From an uncultured Oscillospiraceae bacterium (GTDB lineage Bacteria > Bacillota > Clostridia > Oscillospirales > Oscillospiraceae), in assembly GCA_944385425.1 (NCBI GenBank), contig CALWXD010000073.1, forward strand, positions 1-35,339: a DNA stretch of 35,339 nt. The letters are read 5' to 3'. Each line of letters begins with the position of its first letter. Position 1 is the stretch's first letter. Position numbers and translations under genes: made by a program. Shown here piece after piece: positions 1 to 8,705 of this stretch. A model generated the notes under the pieces. That model saw only the letters and a program-made list of their open reading frames with translations. It ran no database searches and was not told the DNA's origin.

Positions 1-350
1 GTGTCCACCGTCTCCGTCACCGCCAGGAGCTGGAAGGCCCGCACATCGGCGCTCTTGTTCATCCGGGCCACAATGGTGACGTTGTCCTGGGTGATGGCGA
101 GGGTCTCCGTGCCGTCAAAGACGCACATGCGTCCCCTGGCGTACACCGCCCCCGCGGCCACCTTTACCGTGGCCCCGCTCTGGACCGACACCAGGCAGGC
201 CCCGGCATCGCTGCCGGCAAAGACGCCCCCCTCGGTAAAGAAGGGGGAGAAAAACGCGGCGTGATCGTCGGCGTCATACTCCCGGTCATAGCCGGTGGGG
301 TGGTTCACCAGGTCCGTGGTTGGCTCGGCGTTAAAAAAATAGCTCTTCAT
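1..350 (-). CDS. Phage tail fibre/baseplate-like protein, N-terminal part
   Basis: The gene starts at an ATG three bases after the stop of the preceding tail gene and runs off the left edge, so only about 116 N-terminal residues are seen. The opening residues (MKSYFFNAEPTTD) lead into a segment ending AAFFSPFFTEGGVFAG and then a stretch resembling the beta-rich start of gut-phage minor structural proteins (SGATVKVAAGAVYARGRM). In that group this region is followed by fibre repeats. The place directly after the gp37-like tail gene fits a receptor-binding or baseplate protein. The family was recognised by style only; the C-terminal part that would define it is outside the window. Confidence 0.6.
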   Translation of the reverse strand, partial: MKSYFFNAEPTTDLVNHPTGYDREYDADDHAAFFSPFFTEGGVFAGSDAGACLVSVQSGATVKVAAGAVYARGRMCVFDGTETLAITQDNVTIVARMNKSADVRAFQLLAVTETVD

Positions 351-353
351 GCC

Positions 354-1496
354 TCATCCTTTCTGCAGCTGCCGCCTCAGCCGCCCGAACACCGTCAGCG
401 GCGCGGTGCCGAAGGTGGCGGTGTGGCGGATGCCGCTGCTGGAATACTCGGTCTGCATCTCCGTGAGCCGGGTGTCCATGGTGACGCCCCAACGGCGGTG
501 CCGCACCGTCACAAGATCCCCTACCTGGTAGTCCTGCCGGTAGCGGTAGGGCCCCTCGGCGATCTCACAGGTGTAGGACTCCGCCGGGCGGTACTGCTCC
601 GCCTGGATCAGCGCCAGGCGCTTTAGCTCGTTGTATTCCTCCCCCGCCACCGGGGTCTCGGCGGAGACTGTGAGGTGCATCTCCCGCCGGCGGATGCCGG
701 CGGCCTCCTCCTCTCCCTCCCGGGTATAGGTCACGGTCAGTGCCTCGTCGGCGAACTCCGCGCCGTCCATGGTGGTGTAGAAGAGGTTGCGGCTGTCCCC
801 CAGGTCGTGGTCATAGGTCTGGCTGAGGGCGGTCTTCCGCTCGATGTCAAAAATCACCCGCATCCGCTGGCTCTGGCCGGCGCGGTGGTCCTGCCCCGCC
901 GATACGTCAAAGACCAGCTTGTGGCGGCCGAGGTCCGGCGTTAGGCGGTAGCCCAGGCCCCCGGCCTCCCCCAGGGCGGTGAGGACGTCCGCCACCACCT
1001 CGTGGCGGGACATGTATTTGTCCTCCGCCTGCCCCCGCTCCTGGTCCTCGGCCACCTCCAGGCCGAAGAGCACCCGGGCGGGCTGGCCTGCGTTCAAGAA
1101 ATTCGCCGTGACATAGTGTTTCATACAGGTCTCCGTGGACCCGGTCACCGTGTCATAGCCCTGGGCCCCCGCGATGGCGTTGAAGGCCGGGGGAATGGTG
1201 ATCCGGTCCGCCATGAGGCCCTTCAGCTCCCGGCCAGAGGCGGTGACAAAGTCCCCGCTGCCGCCGTCCTCCCGGCGGATCCGGTCCACGATGCCCCAGG
1301 CGCCGCCGTCGATCCACACCAGCCGGCCCTCCGCCAGCTTGTCGGCGTGGCGGGCGGCGCTGGGGACGGTCAGCTCAAAGTAGCCCGCCGTGAAATGCCG
1401 CTCCACCACCGTGGCGGTGACGGCCGCCGTGATCCGACCCACGCAGACATAGGCAGGGCTGTCCGCCTCCGGTGGCGTGTAAACTCTGATCTCCAT
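354..1496 (-). CDS. Siphovirus tail protein, ReqiPepy6 Gp37-like
   Basis: This 380-residue protein follows the distal tail gene with a 10-base gap and has a good Shine-Dalgarno sequence (AGGAGG) before its ATG. It begins MEIRVYTPPEADSP and has the alternating beta-strand composition of tail-hub proteins. Its C-terminal third carries a conserved-looking segment (YQVGDLVTVRHRRWGV) typical of the Gp37-like family, in which a late beta domain precedes a short tail. By position, after Dit and before the fibre gene, it should be part of the tail tip or baseplate hub (Tal-like role). No lytic or peptidase motif was seen. Family identity is from memory of sequence style and gene order. Confidence 0.75.
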   Translation of the reverse strand: MEIRVYTPPEADSPAYVCVGRITAAVTATVVERHFTAGYFELTVPSAARHADKLAEGRLVWIDGGAWGIVDRIRREDGGSGDFVTASGRELKGLMADRITIPPAFNAIAGAQGYDTVTGSTETCMKHYVTANFLNAGQPARVLFGLEVAEDQERGQAEDKYMSRHEVVADVLTALGEAGGLGYRLTPDLGRHKLVFDVSAGQDHRAGQSQRMRVIFDIERKTALSQTYDHDLGDSRNLFYTTMDGAEFADEALTVTYTREGEEEAAGIRRREMHLTVSAETPVAGEEYNELKRLALIQAEQYRPAESYTCEIAEGPYRYRQDYQVGDLVTVRHRRWGVTMDTRLTEMQTEYSSSGIRHTATFGTAPLTVFGRLRRQLQKG

Positions 1497-1506
1497 GGCG
1501 TCCTCC

Positions 1507-2379
1507 TCATATGCCCAGGCTGGGGACCCGATAGCGGATAAAGGCCAGGGGCGTGGCCTCCGGCACCTCGTTGGTGATGGCCACCCGGTTGCTCCCCGGC
1601 GTCAGCCCCCAGGGTTCGCTGTCCAGGCTCATCCAGTGGCTCACATCCTCCTCCAGCTGGTAGTCCCCCGCCTCGTCCTGCTCCCAGAGATAGGCCGACA
1701 CGTCCCGGAGGTCCACCACCAGTTTCTGTCCCTGGGCGATGGCATGTTCGATCTTGACGGCCTTCCCCACAGTCTGGTTGGTCAGCGTCACCTCCTGGGA
1801 AGTGGTGTAGATCTCCACCGTGGGATAGATGATCTCCTCCGAGGGGTTTTCGATCGTGCCGAACCGGTTGAAGGCCCCCATGGGGTAGCGGTAGGGCGCC
1901 CAGGGGAAGTGCCAAAATTTGTTGATGGCCCCAACGCTCACCGTCAGCTCCTCCGCTGTCTCCCAGTAGGGGCTGTCGGTGATAAAGGAGATGTCGATGG
2001 AGGAGAGGGTCACGGTGGGGTCAGAGATGGTGGGGGTGGCTGTGGGGCGGCAGCGCACCTGCACCGCCCCGTCCTCCCGGCGATACACCAGGGTCCCCCA
2101 GCGGTTGGGGGCAAAGGCCTGGTGGAGCCAGGCCCGGGCCCTGTCATACTCGGCCAGGGCCGGATGGGCCGCGTCCCCGAAGATCTGCATGGCCCCCTCC
2201 AGGTTGATGGTCCTGGTGTCCAGGGAGACGTGATAGGTGGTAGTCCCGTCCTGTCTGGGGGCGCGGGCGGTCTCCGCCGTGGCCCCCAGATCAGAGGTGA
2301 TGGATTTGAAATAATAGGGCCCCGCCGTGTCAAAGACAACGGTCCTGCCGTTGTCCGAGGTCCAGGCCACAGAGCGCAT
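1507..2379 (-). CDS. Distal tail protein (Dit-like, siphovirus tail component)
   Basis: A 290-residue protein lies immediately downstream of the tape measure gene, the canonical place for Dit, which forms the hexameric hub joining tail tube and tip. It starts with an ATG after a GAGGAGG ribosome site. The N-terminal half holds an all-beta region with RTINLEGAMQIFG, followed by ARAWLHQAFAPNRWGTLVYR, matching the strand-helix pattern of the siphovirus Dit N-domain. The C-terminal half (from about residue 150) is another beta domain that ends in a motif seen in many Firmicutes phages (PGSNRVAITNE). Function is inferred from order and composition; confidence is good because neighbours on both sides fit. 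Confidence 0.82.
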   Translation of the reverse strand: MRSVAWTSDNGRTVVFDTAGPYYFKSITSDLGATAETARAPRQDGTTTYHVSLDTRTINLEGAMQIFGDAAHPALAEYDRARAWLHQAFAPNRWGTLVYRREDGAVQVRCRPTATPTISDPTVTLSSIDISFITDSPYWETAEELTVSVGAINKFWHFPWAPYRYPMGAFNRFGTIENPSEEIIYPTVEIYTTSQEVTLTNQTVGKAVKIEHAIAQGQKLVVDLRDVSAYLWEQDEAGDYQLEEDVSHWMSLDSEPWGLTPGSNRVAITNEVPEATPLAFIRYRVPSLGI

Positions 2380-2391
2380 GGCGCCGCCTCC

Positions 2392-5300
2392 TCACTTGGA
2401 TAGTTTCTGCAGCACCTTTTCCACCGTCCGGGCCACCTGGCCCTCTGTGAGGCCGGTGACGGCGTTGTAGGTGATGCTGGCGGAGTTGTTTCGGGTGTTG
2501 TTGACGGTGGTGGTGGCTGCCGCCGCCGCGGCGGCAGCAGCTGTCTGCAGCTCCCGCCGGGCAAAGCCGGAGGCAGGGCTGTCCTGCACCAACTCCGCGC
2601 CGTAATAGTAGTTTTCGTCGCCGGGCTTGGCGTTGTTGCGCTGGTTGGCCAGATACATGTCGTAGGCCACGCCCATGTCCACCCCCTGGGCTGCGGAGAT
2701 GCCGTAGACCTCGGCGGGGTACTCCTTTTTTGGGATGCCGCCACCGCCGCCCTTTCCGCCGCCACCGCCTCCGCTGCTGCCGGCGTGGCTGACCGCGTCC
2801 TGGTACTCCTTCTCCAGCCTCTCCTGGGCTGCGGCATACTCAGCCTCCAGCCGCTCCACTGCGGCAGCGTATTCCGCCTCCAGGCGGTCTATCGTGGCGT
2901 CGTACTCCTTCTCTGCAGCCTCCAGGGCGGCGTCGGCCTTCTCCTCCGCCGCGGTGATCTGGTCTTGGACAGCCTCCTTCTCCTCCTCCTTCTGGCGATA
3001 GAATTCGGTGTCCTCCTTGTCCTGGATGGCCTGCTGCAGGGCCTCCTCCAGCCGGACGATCTCCTTTTCCCACTCTGCCCGGTCCTCATCGGTCCGGGCG
3101 AAGGCCAGCTGGGCCTTGGCGGCGTCCAGCCGTTTCTGTGCGGCGGCAATGGCGGCGTCCAGGTCCTCGTCCTCCCGCAGCTCCCGCCGGGCCTGGATCT
3201 CGTCCTCGATGCCCTCCAGGATGGCGTTCAGTCGCTCCTTCTCCAGCCGCAGCTCCTCCTGGATCTGGGCCTTCTTCTCCTCATAGGCGGCCTTGGCGGC
3301 CTCCTTCTGGGCGTCGTAGCTGTCCTTGAGGGCCTTCTTCTCCGCCGCCAGCTCGTCCTCCAGCAGCTGCTGCTTTTCCTCATAGGCGGTCTTCAGCGCG
3401 TCCAGCTCCGCCTCCAGGGCCTCCTCCATGGCCCGCAGCTCCTCCTCCCGGCATTGCTGCTGGTAGTTGTAGAGGGCCACGTTGGCCTGCCGCCAGGCCT
3501 CGCTGTTCTCCTCCAGGTAGGTGTCCCGCAGCCGGGCCATCTCCTGGTAGTATTCCTCCTCGGAGATGATGTCCATATCCAGGTAGTATTTGAGGTCAGC
3601 CAGTTCCTCCTCATAGGCCTGCTCCCCCCGGCTTTGGCGCCACTCATAGAGCTCCACCGTTACCGAGCGCCACTTGTCGCTGTTTTCCTCCAGGTAGGTG
3701 TCCCGCAGCTCCTCCAGCTTGGCGTAGTACTCCTCTTCGTCCACCTGGTCCATGTCCCGGAGAAACTGGAGCTGCTCCAGCTCCTCCTGGTAGGCGTCCA
3801 CTCGAGTATTATCCCGGGAGGCGGAGGCGCTGCCGGAGGATCCCCGGGGGGAAGTTCGGTCCCGCTCCAGGGAGGAGAGCACCGCCTGGTAGTTGTTCCA
3901 CTGCTCTTCCGCCTCCTGCAGATCCGCCAGGGCCTGGCGGATCTCCGCGGCGCGGTCTGCATCCCCGGCGCCGCCGTAGCCCCTGGGATCCGTGGAGGCG
4001 CGAAACTCATACAGCCGCGCCAGGGCCTCCAGCTGGTCGTAGATGCTGTTGGTGGTGGCGTCGATCCCCAGACCCTTGGCCGACTCGCTGTCCACAATGG
4101 CCTGGGCGGCCTGCTGGGCCTCCTGGTAGGCCAGCTTGTAGGACGCGCTCTGGGCGGCAATGTAGGCCTGCAGCGCCCCCTCGGTGAGGCGGTATCCACT
4201 CTCCGTCGCCTCCAGGTAGCTGATGAGGTCCGGATACTGCTCCAGCATGGCCGTCAGCGTGTCGATGGAGAGGTAGCCGCTCTCTGTCATCTCGTCCTGG
4301 GCCTGGGTCAAAAGGTCGTAGCCGCCCCGGACCGTGTCCAGGATGGCGGCAAAGGATTGGAGCCTGCTGTGGACGTCGGCCACCGTGTCGGCCTGGTCGT
4401 CCATGGCGGCAGAGGCCCCGGCGGCGCTGCCGGCGGCGTCGTCCATGGCGGCAGACGCCTCCCCCGCGCCGGAGATCAGTTCCTGGGTCTCCTCCTCCAG
4501 CCGGGCGATGTTCTCCTCCAGGGCCGCAATGGTCTCCCGGTAGCCGTCGGCGGCGTAGATGGCGTTGAGGTAGGAGGTGCTCACCGCCGGCGTCTGGTCG
4601 TTCTCCATGGCCGCGTTGAGCTGCTCCTGGTAGGCGGCCACCTGCTCCATGGTCTGGGCATAGGCCTCGTTTGCCTCGCTGAGCTGGATCTTCAGCTCCG
4701 CCAGGGTGCGGTACTTCTCCGCCGCGATCTCCTGCACCGCCTCCAGCTCCAGCTGCCGCTGCATGGCGTCAATGTTGCGCTCGATGGCCTCCCGGTTGAT
4801 GTCATAGGAGCCGGTCAGCGCGTCCACCTGGCCGATAAGCCCGGGGTAGAGGTCGTTGGCCGCGGCCACCATGGCGTTGAGCTGCTCCTGCTGGGCCTGG
4901 GTGCGGTTGGTCTCCTCATTGAGGGCCTCCAGCTCCGGCAGCAGACTGCGGACCGCCTCCAGGTCCGCCAGCTTGGCCGCGGTGTCCTCCTGGATCTGCC
5001 GCACGCTCTGCTCCCCGGCCTTGACGGTATCCTGCAGCCGTCCGGCCAGACTCTCCTGCCCGTCTGACGTCAGCGCCGTGGCAGCGGCAAGGGACCCCAG
5101 CACCGCCACCAGGGAGCCCACAGCGGTGACCACCGCCCCCACAGGGCTGGCGCTCATGGCGGTGTTGAGGACCGTCTGGGCGGCGGCCGCCGCGGTGGTG
5201 GCATTCTTCAGACCCTGGTAGACTTGGATGCCGCTGGAGATCACACTGGTGAGGCTGCCGGTGATCTTTAGGGCCGGACCCAGGGTTGCGGTGAAGAGGG

Positions 5301-6435
5301 CCGCCTGCACGATGACCTTCCGCGTCCCCTCGTCAAGGCCGGAAAAGCTCTGCACCAGCTGCCCCAGGTTCCGGATCAGCGGTGTGATGACGGGGAGCAG
5401 ATCCTCTCCCGCCGTGGCCGCCGCCTCCTTTAGGCTCTCCTTGAGGATCCGCGTCTGGTTGGCGGTGCTCTCGCTGGTCCGGGCGAAATCCCCCTGGGCG
5501 TTTTGGGTCTTGTCCAGCACATACTGATAGCGGACCATGACCTGCTGGGCCTGGTCCATCTCGGTGTAGGCGGTCTTGTACCCCTCCGCCAGGGCATAGG
5601 CCTCCAGGTTGGCCTGGGTCATCACCACGCCCAGCTCCTTGAGGCTCTCCGTCTCGCCGGTGAAGATGCTCTTGAGGGCGGTGTTTACCTGGCTGATATC
5701 CGCGTTTTTGAAGGAGGCCAGATCCCCCGCCAGGCCCACCAGGGCCATGGACATCTGGGCGGCCGCCTCGGTGCCGATGCCCATGGAGGTGGCCATGTCG
5801 CCGTAGATGGCAGCCATATCCAGGGCCGTCCCCCTGGCCAGGCCGTAGGCGGTGAGGGTGGTCTCGGACCAGCGCTTGACAATGTCTGCGCTGTCCTGGA
5901 AGGCTACGTCTACCTTGTTGACGGCCTCCTCCGTGTCGCTGGCAAACTGCACGCTGGCGGCTCCCGCCGCCGCCAGGGGGAGGGTGATGCCGGCGGTCAT
6001 GCCGCTGCCCAGGCGGCTGAGGCGGCTGCCCGCCTCGGAGATGCTCTCCTGCAGCCGGGTGAGCTGGGTGTTGTTCAGCTCCTCCAGCCTTGTCTGGGCC
6101 TTCTGGGCGGCCACCTCCACATAGCTCAGCTCCCGGCGGATGGCCTCATACGTCTCGCTCCCCGGCCCCTTGCCCTCCTTCTCCAGGCCCGCCAGGGCCT
6201 GGCGGAGGGCGTCGGCCTTCTTCCGCGTCTCCTCCAGCACCCGCTGGCTCAGCTCCTGGGCACGCTTGAAGTTGTCCGCGTTCCACTCCAGCTTGAGGCT
6301 GCTTTGCAGGGTGTCCAGCTCCATCTGGGTGGTCCGGATGGACTTGTTGGCCTGGTCCAGGGCGGTCTTCAGCTTGGTGGTGTTGCCGCCGATCTCGATC
6401 TGGATGCCGCCGATATATTTTGAGCTGAGCGCCAT
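2392..6435 (-). CDS. Tail tape measure protein
   Basis: At 1,347 residues this is the longest gene here, as expected for the protein that sets tail length. It begins MALSSKYIGGIQIEIGGNT after a GGAGGG site. The N-terminal ~150 residues are coiled coil. Residues ~150-460 form the alanine/glycine-rich phage-related minor tail region with hydrophobic helices (for example around ASPVGAVVTAVGSLVAVLG). About residues 500-1,210 are very Glu/Ala/Lys-rich coiled coil. Two related ~59-residue blocks near residues 890-980 each contain RDTYLEENS and indicate an internal duplication. A glycine-rich linker near residue 1,225 separates the rod from a C-terminal domain. No peptidase or lysozyme motif was noticed. 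The long plus-strand open frame opposite it is a composition artefact. Confidence 0.95.
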   Translation of the reverse strand: MALSSKYIGGIQIEIGGNTTKLKTALDQANKSIRTTQMELDTLQSSLKLEWNADNFKRAQELSQRVLEETRKKADALRQALAGLEKEGKGPGSETYEAIRRELSYVEVAAQKAQTRLEELNNTQLTRLQESISEAGSRLSRLGSGMTAGITLPLAAAGAASVQFASDTEEAVNKVDVAFQDSADIVKRWSETTLTAYGLARGTALDMAAIYGDMATSMGIGTEAAAQMSMALVGLAGDLASFKNADISQVNTALKSIFTGETESLKELGVVMTQANLEAYALAEGYKTAYTEMDQAQQVMVRYQYVLDKTQNAQGDFARTSESTANQTRILKESLKEAAATAGEDLLPVITPLIRNLGQLVQSFSGLDEGTRKVIVQAALFTATLGPALKITGSLTSVISSGIQVYQGLKNATTAAAAAQTVLNTAMSASPVGAVVTAVGSLVAVLGSLAAATALTSDGQESLAGRLQDTVKAGEQSVRQIQEDTAAKLADLEAVRSLLPELEALNEETNRTQAQQEQLNAMVAAANDLYPGLIGQVDALTGSYDINREAIERNIDAMQRQLELEAVQEIAAEKYRTLAELKIQLSEANEAYAQTMEQVAAYQEQLNAAMENDQTPAVSTSYLNAIYAADGYRETIAALEENIARLEEETQELISGAGEASAAMDDAAGSAAGASAAMDDQADTVADVHSRLQSFAAILDTVRGGYDLLTQAQDEMTESGYLSIDTLTAMLEQYPDLISYLEATESGYRLTEGALQAYIAAQSASYKLAYQEAQQAAQAIVDSESAKGLGIDATTNSIYDQLEALARLYEFRASTDPRGYGGAGDADRAAEIRQALADLQEAEEQWNNYQAVLSSLERDRTSPRGSSGSASASRDNTRVDAYQEELEQLQFLRDMDQVDEEEYYAKLEELRDTYLEENSDKWRSVTVELYEWRQSRGEQAYEEELADLKYYLDMDIISEEEYYQEMARLRDTYLEENSEAWRQANVALYNYQQQCREEELRAMEEALEAELDALKTAYEEKQQLLEDELAAEKKALKDSYDAQKEAAKAAYEEKKAQIQEELRLEKERLNAILEGIEDEIQARRELREDEDLDAAIAAAQKRLDAAKAQLAFARTDEDRAEWEKEIVRLEEALQQAIQDKEDTEFYRQKEEEKEAVQDQITAAEEKADAALEAAEKEYDATIDRLEAEYAAAVERLEAEYAAAQERLEKEYQDAVSHAGSSGGGGGGKGGGGGIPKKEYPAEVYGISAAQGVDMGVAYDMYLANQRNNAKPGDENYYYGAELVQDSPASGFARRELQTAAAAAAAAATTTVNNTRNNSASITYNAVTGLTEGQVARTVEKVLQKLSK

Positions 6436-6448
6436 AGACTCCCTCCTG

Positions 6449-6823
6449 TCAGATCTGTCCGATCAATTCCTCCGTGATTGCGTCGATGGTCTCCTCCAGT
6501 GCGGGGCGGATATGGGGGACTGCCTGCTGATGCCTGGTGCCATACTCCAGGATGTAGGTCAGCCACGGTTTTTTCGCGTTGTAGATCACACGGACCTTCT
6601 CATGGTTTCGCTGTACGGTGCGCACCCGCCAGCCGCTGGCATATTCACCGGTCGCATATTTTGTAAATTTTGTCCGGCTGAGGTCCCGGATCCGCCCCCG
6701 CAGCTGGAGCGACCGCCTGTGCAGGATCTCGTCGATGGCGTCTGCTTGATTTCTGGCCTCTTTTTCGATTAGATCCGTCAGATACACGGAAAATTCGCTG
6801 ATGGGGATACTATCCTCGGCCAT
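6449..6823 (-). CDS. HK97 gp10-like neck / tail-completion protein, displaced
   Basis: A 124-residue protein with the HK97-gp10 signature: an N-terminal helical half, then RVIYNAKKPWLTYILEYG, a short gap, and PHIRPALEETID near the C-terminus. In HK97-like phages this protein bridges head and tail and its gene sits between the head-closure and tail-terminator genes. Here it sits instead between the tail chaperone and the tape measure. It has a strong AGGAGG site before its ATG. Its base composition is visibly more AT-rich than its neighbours, which suggests separate acquisition. The family call rests on the C-terminal motif; the unusual position means it could also be an analogous tail-completion protein. 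Confidence 0.72.
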   Translation of the reverse strand: MAEDSIPISEFSVYLTDLIEKEARNQADAIDEILHRRSLQLRGRIRDLSRTKFTKYATGEYASGWRVRTVQRNHEKVRVIYNAKKPWLTYILEYGTRHQQAVPHIRPALEETIDAITEELIGQI

Positions 6824-6827
6824 CCGG

Positions 6828-7331
6828 TCACCTCCTGCGGTAGAGCATGGCCATCTCCTCCCCGGTCATGGGGCGGTAGGTCTTCCGGTTGGGGTTGCTG
6901 GCGGCAAACACCCGCCCGGCCACAGCCAGCAGGTGGAGGATGGGCAGCTCGTAGAGCAGTTGCGTCCCCAGCCCCGCCGCGGCCATCAGCGCCAGCACCT
7001 GGTACTCATCAAACCGCCCTCCGCCGTCCTCCCCGTCGTTTCCGCCCCGCCGCCTGGGGTCCGGCGAGAGGAGCGCGGCCTTGGCCTCCAGGGCCTTGGC
7101 AAAAAAGCGCCCGTCCCGCCGGACCTGGGCGGCAAAGGTCTTCAGCGCCGGCCGCCGGTCCGGGGGGATCATGATGTGGCACAGGCGCAGGAGACAGCGC
7201 TCCCGCTCCCGGATGGTTTTGCACGCCGCCAGGTGGTTCACCACGCTGTCGCCGTAGGCGGCGCGGTAGCGCACCGCGGAGATGGCGGCGGTCTCCAGAT
7301 CGTAGGAGGCTCCGCCGAGCTCCAGTTTCAT
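6828..7331 (-). CDS. Tail assembly chaperone
   Basis: This 167-residue protein lies between the major tail protein and the tape measure, where tail assembly chaperones (lambda G/GT-like) are found. It starts MKLELGGASYDLETAAISAVRYRAAYGDS, typical of the family's short N-terminal domain binding one amphipathic gene product. It ends with NRKTYRPMTGEEMAMLYRRR, resembling the separate downstream T-like segment of other phages. Both parts are in a single uninterrupted frame, so no programmed frameshift is needed to join them. The ribosome site is weak (AAAGG), consistent with translational coupling to the major tail gene six bases upstream. Confidence 0.72.
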   Translation of the reverse strand: MKLELGGASYDLETAAISAVRYRAAYGDSVVNHLAACKTIRERERCLLRLCHIMIPPDRRPALKTFAAQVRRDGRFFAKALEAKAALLSPDPRRRGGNDGEDGGGRFDEYQVLALMAAAGLGTQLLYELPILHLLAVAGRVFAASNPNRKTYRPMTGEEMAMLYRRR

Positions 7332-7337
7332 GGGCCT

Positions 7338-7973
7338 TTAGGCGGAGGCGAGCAGCTTGGGCACCGGCACGCTGTCGCCGAAGGTGTCGTACCCCGTATC
7401 ACCGGGGCGGCTGGTGTAGAGGAAGGCGGTGCGGCCCAGGCCCTTGCTGTCCACATAGGCGGCGGTGCCGGTGCTGTCCATCAGCGTGTCGCCGTAGACC
7501 CGCATGGGATAGGTGTAGGTGCCGAAGGTGACGCTGCTCTCGTCGGTGGTATAGGTGCCGGTACCCTTGCCCACCTCCACGTTGAACATCCAGCACTTGA
7601 CCTTGCTGGCCTGGCCCGTCTCGTCCCGCTCGATAAACTCATAGTAGAGCGCCCCTCTGGCGTAGGCCACCTGGCCCACAGAGATCAGGCCGCTGGCCCC
7701 CTCCATGGCGTAGCCCGCCGCCTTCTCCAGCTCGCCGTCCGGACCCGTGGTGCCCAGCTCCACGTCGTAGCCCTTGTCGTTGGGGACCCGGAAGAGCAGG
7801 CGGTTGTCCGCATACTGCTCCACCGCCTCCAGCAGGGAGGAGGGGTTCAAATTCTTGGCGTACTTCACCGGGAGGATGGCGTCATCCTCCGCGTAGCCGG
7901 CGCTGGTCTTGGGGGCGAACTTCACGTTTTCCACGCCGTGATAGGCCGCCGCTTTCGTTCTTGTCGTTGCCAT
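7338..7973 (-). CDS. Major tail protein (tail tube)
   Basis: The chosen ATG (MATTRTKAAAYHGVENVKFAPK) lies one base after the upstream gene's stop and six bases behind a GGAGG site; a longer in-frame extension overlaps the neighbour and was discarded. The 211-residue product resembles Firmicutes siphovirus tube proteins: an early GVENVKFAP segment, a YDVELGTTGPDGE loop, and a long beta-rich core in which a chromatography-neutral, low-Cys composition fits a self-assembling tube subunit. Order (tail terminator, this gene, chaperone, tape measure) supports the assignment. No Ig-like decoration domain is appended. Confidence 0.85.
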   Translation of the reverse strand: MATTRTKAAAYHGVENVKFAPKTSAGYAEDDAILPVKYAKNLNPSSLLEAVEQYADNRLLFRVPNDKGYDVELGTTGPDGELEKAAGYAMEGASGLISVGQVAYARGALYYEFIERDETGQASKVKCWMFNVEVGKGTGTYTTDESSVTFGTYTYPMRVYGDTLMDSTGTAAYVDSKGLGRTAFLYTSRPGDTGYDTFGDSVPVPKLLASA

Positions 7974-7974
7974 A

Positions 7975-8307
7975 TTAGACCTCCATCTTGTCAAAATAGG
8001 TTGTCTCATAGACATAGTGCTGCCCCTCGTCGTCGGTGAGGTCCAGGATCTCCGGGTAGGCAAAGCCGCCGGCAATGAGGGCGGTGACGATGCGGATGCG
8101 GAGGGCCAGACTGTCCTCCGTGCCGGGGAGGAACAGGTGGACCTGGATGAGATACCGCCAGTAGAGGGGCCGGTTGTCCGCCCAGTTGGCGGGCTGCTGG
8201 GTATAGTTGAAGGTGATGCACCGGTCCCGGTGGGCGGTGTCCGTGTCCGGCACCACGGGGAGCCCTAGGGGCAGGAGGCCGGTGCGCAGGCGCTGGTTGA
8301 TGGTCAT
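7975..8307 (-). CDS. Tail terminator / minor capsid-tail completion protein
   Basis: A 110-residue protein starting MTINQRLRTGLLPLGLPVVPD, with ATG overlapping the stop of the (broken) head-closure gene in an ATGA arrangement. The central RYLIQVHLFLPGTEDSLALRIRI segment and size match the tail-terminator group that caps the tail tube and docks to the neck. It directly precedes the major tail gene, the usual order. The overlap shows that it was once translated in coupling with an intact head-closure frame, so the nonsense codon upstream may also reduce its expression by polarity. Confidence 0.7.
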   Translation of the reverse strand: MTINQRLRTGLLPLGLPVVPDTDTAHRDRCITFNYTQQPANWADNRPLYWRYLIQVHLFLPGTEDSLALRIRIVTALIAGGFAYPEILDLTDDEGQHYVYETTYFDKMEV

Positions 8308-8678
8308 TGTGCCGCCGCCTTTCTCTGCACCCGGACCTCCAGCCAGGCGTGGCGGTCCTCCACGTCGTTGAGGCTCACCACCTCATAGGGCCGGGGATCC
8401 TTCCCACGGTAGATGAGGCAGGTGGTGGTGATCTTGGGTGTCTAGCGGAGAGTGAGGGTGGCCGGCTCCGTCACGCCGGCCTGCTTGGCGTCATAGACCT
8501 CGCTGCCGTGGGCGTTGACCCACCTGCAGTGGACGCTGCGTCCTTCCCCGAAGACGTTCACCGGCTCCTGGATGGGGTAGCCGTTGTCGTTGAGGACCGG
8601 GGACCCATCCTGGTCCCAGGGCAGGTCAAAGACCTGGATCCTGGTCCGCAGGGCCCCGGCGTCGATGCTTGGCCGCAA
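8304..8678 (-). pseudogene. Head closure protein (SPP1 gp16 / HK97 head-tail adaptor), in-frame amber
   Basis: The reading frame encodes a ~126-residue head-tail adaptor but contains a TAG at 8442-8444 after LTLR. Beyond it the same frame continues with TPKITTTCLIYRGKDPRPYE and VVSLNDVEDRHAWLEVRV to a TGA that overlaps the next gene's ATG, exactly what an intact gene would do. Related proteins commonly have a Tyr at this place, so a TAC/TAT to TAG change explains the lesion. The likely start is the TTG at 8676-8678, seven bases after AAGGAGG; the GTG two codons earlier is only one base from that site. TAG is used as a genuine terminator elsewhere in this prophage, so wholesale recoding is unlikely. 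A defect here would block virion assembly. Confidence 0.82.
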
Positions 8679-8705
8679 TTTCACACCTCCTTACCAAAAT
8701 TCTTC

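Noticed and set aside
2785..5067. 760-codon plus-strand open frame opposite the tape measure gene
   Set aside because: Leu/Gly/Val-rich mirror of the coiled coil gene, no ribosome site, arises from GC-rich third positions.
6828..7331. Programmed frameshift in the tail chaperone
   Set aside because: Both domains lie in one continuous frame; no slippery site is required.
8304..8678. TAG recoding (stop-to-amino-acid phage code) to explain the amber codon
   Set aside because: TAG is the natural stop of the integrase, helicase, moron and other genes, and no other internal TAG was found in late genes.
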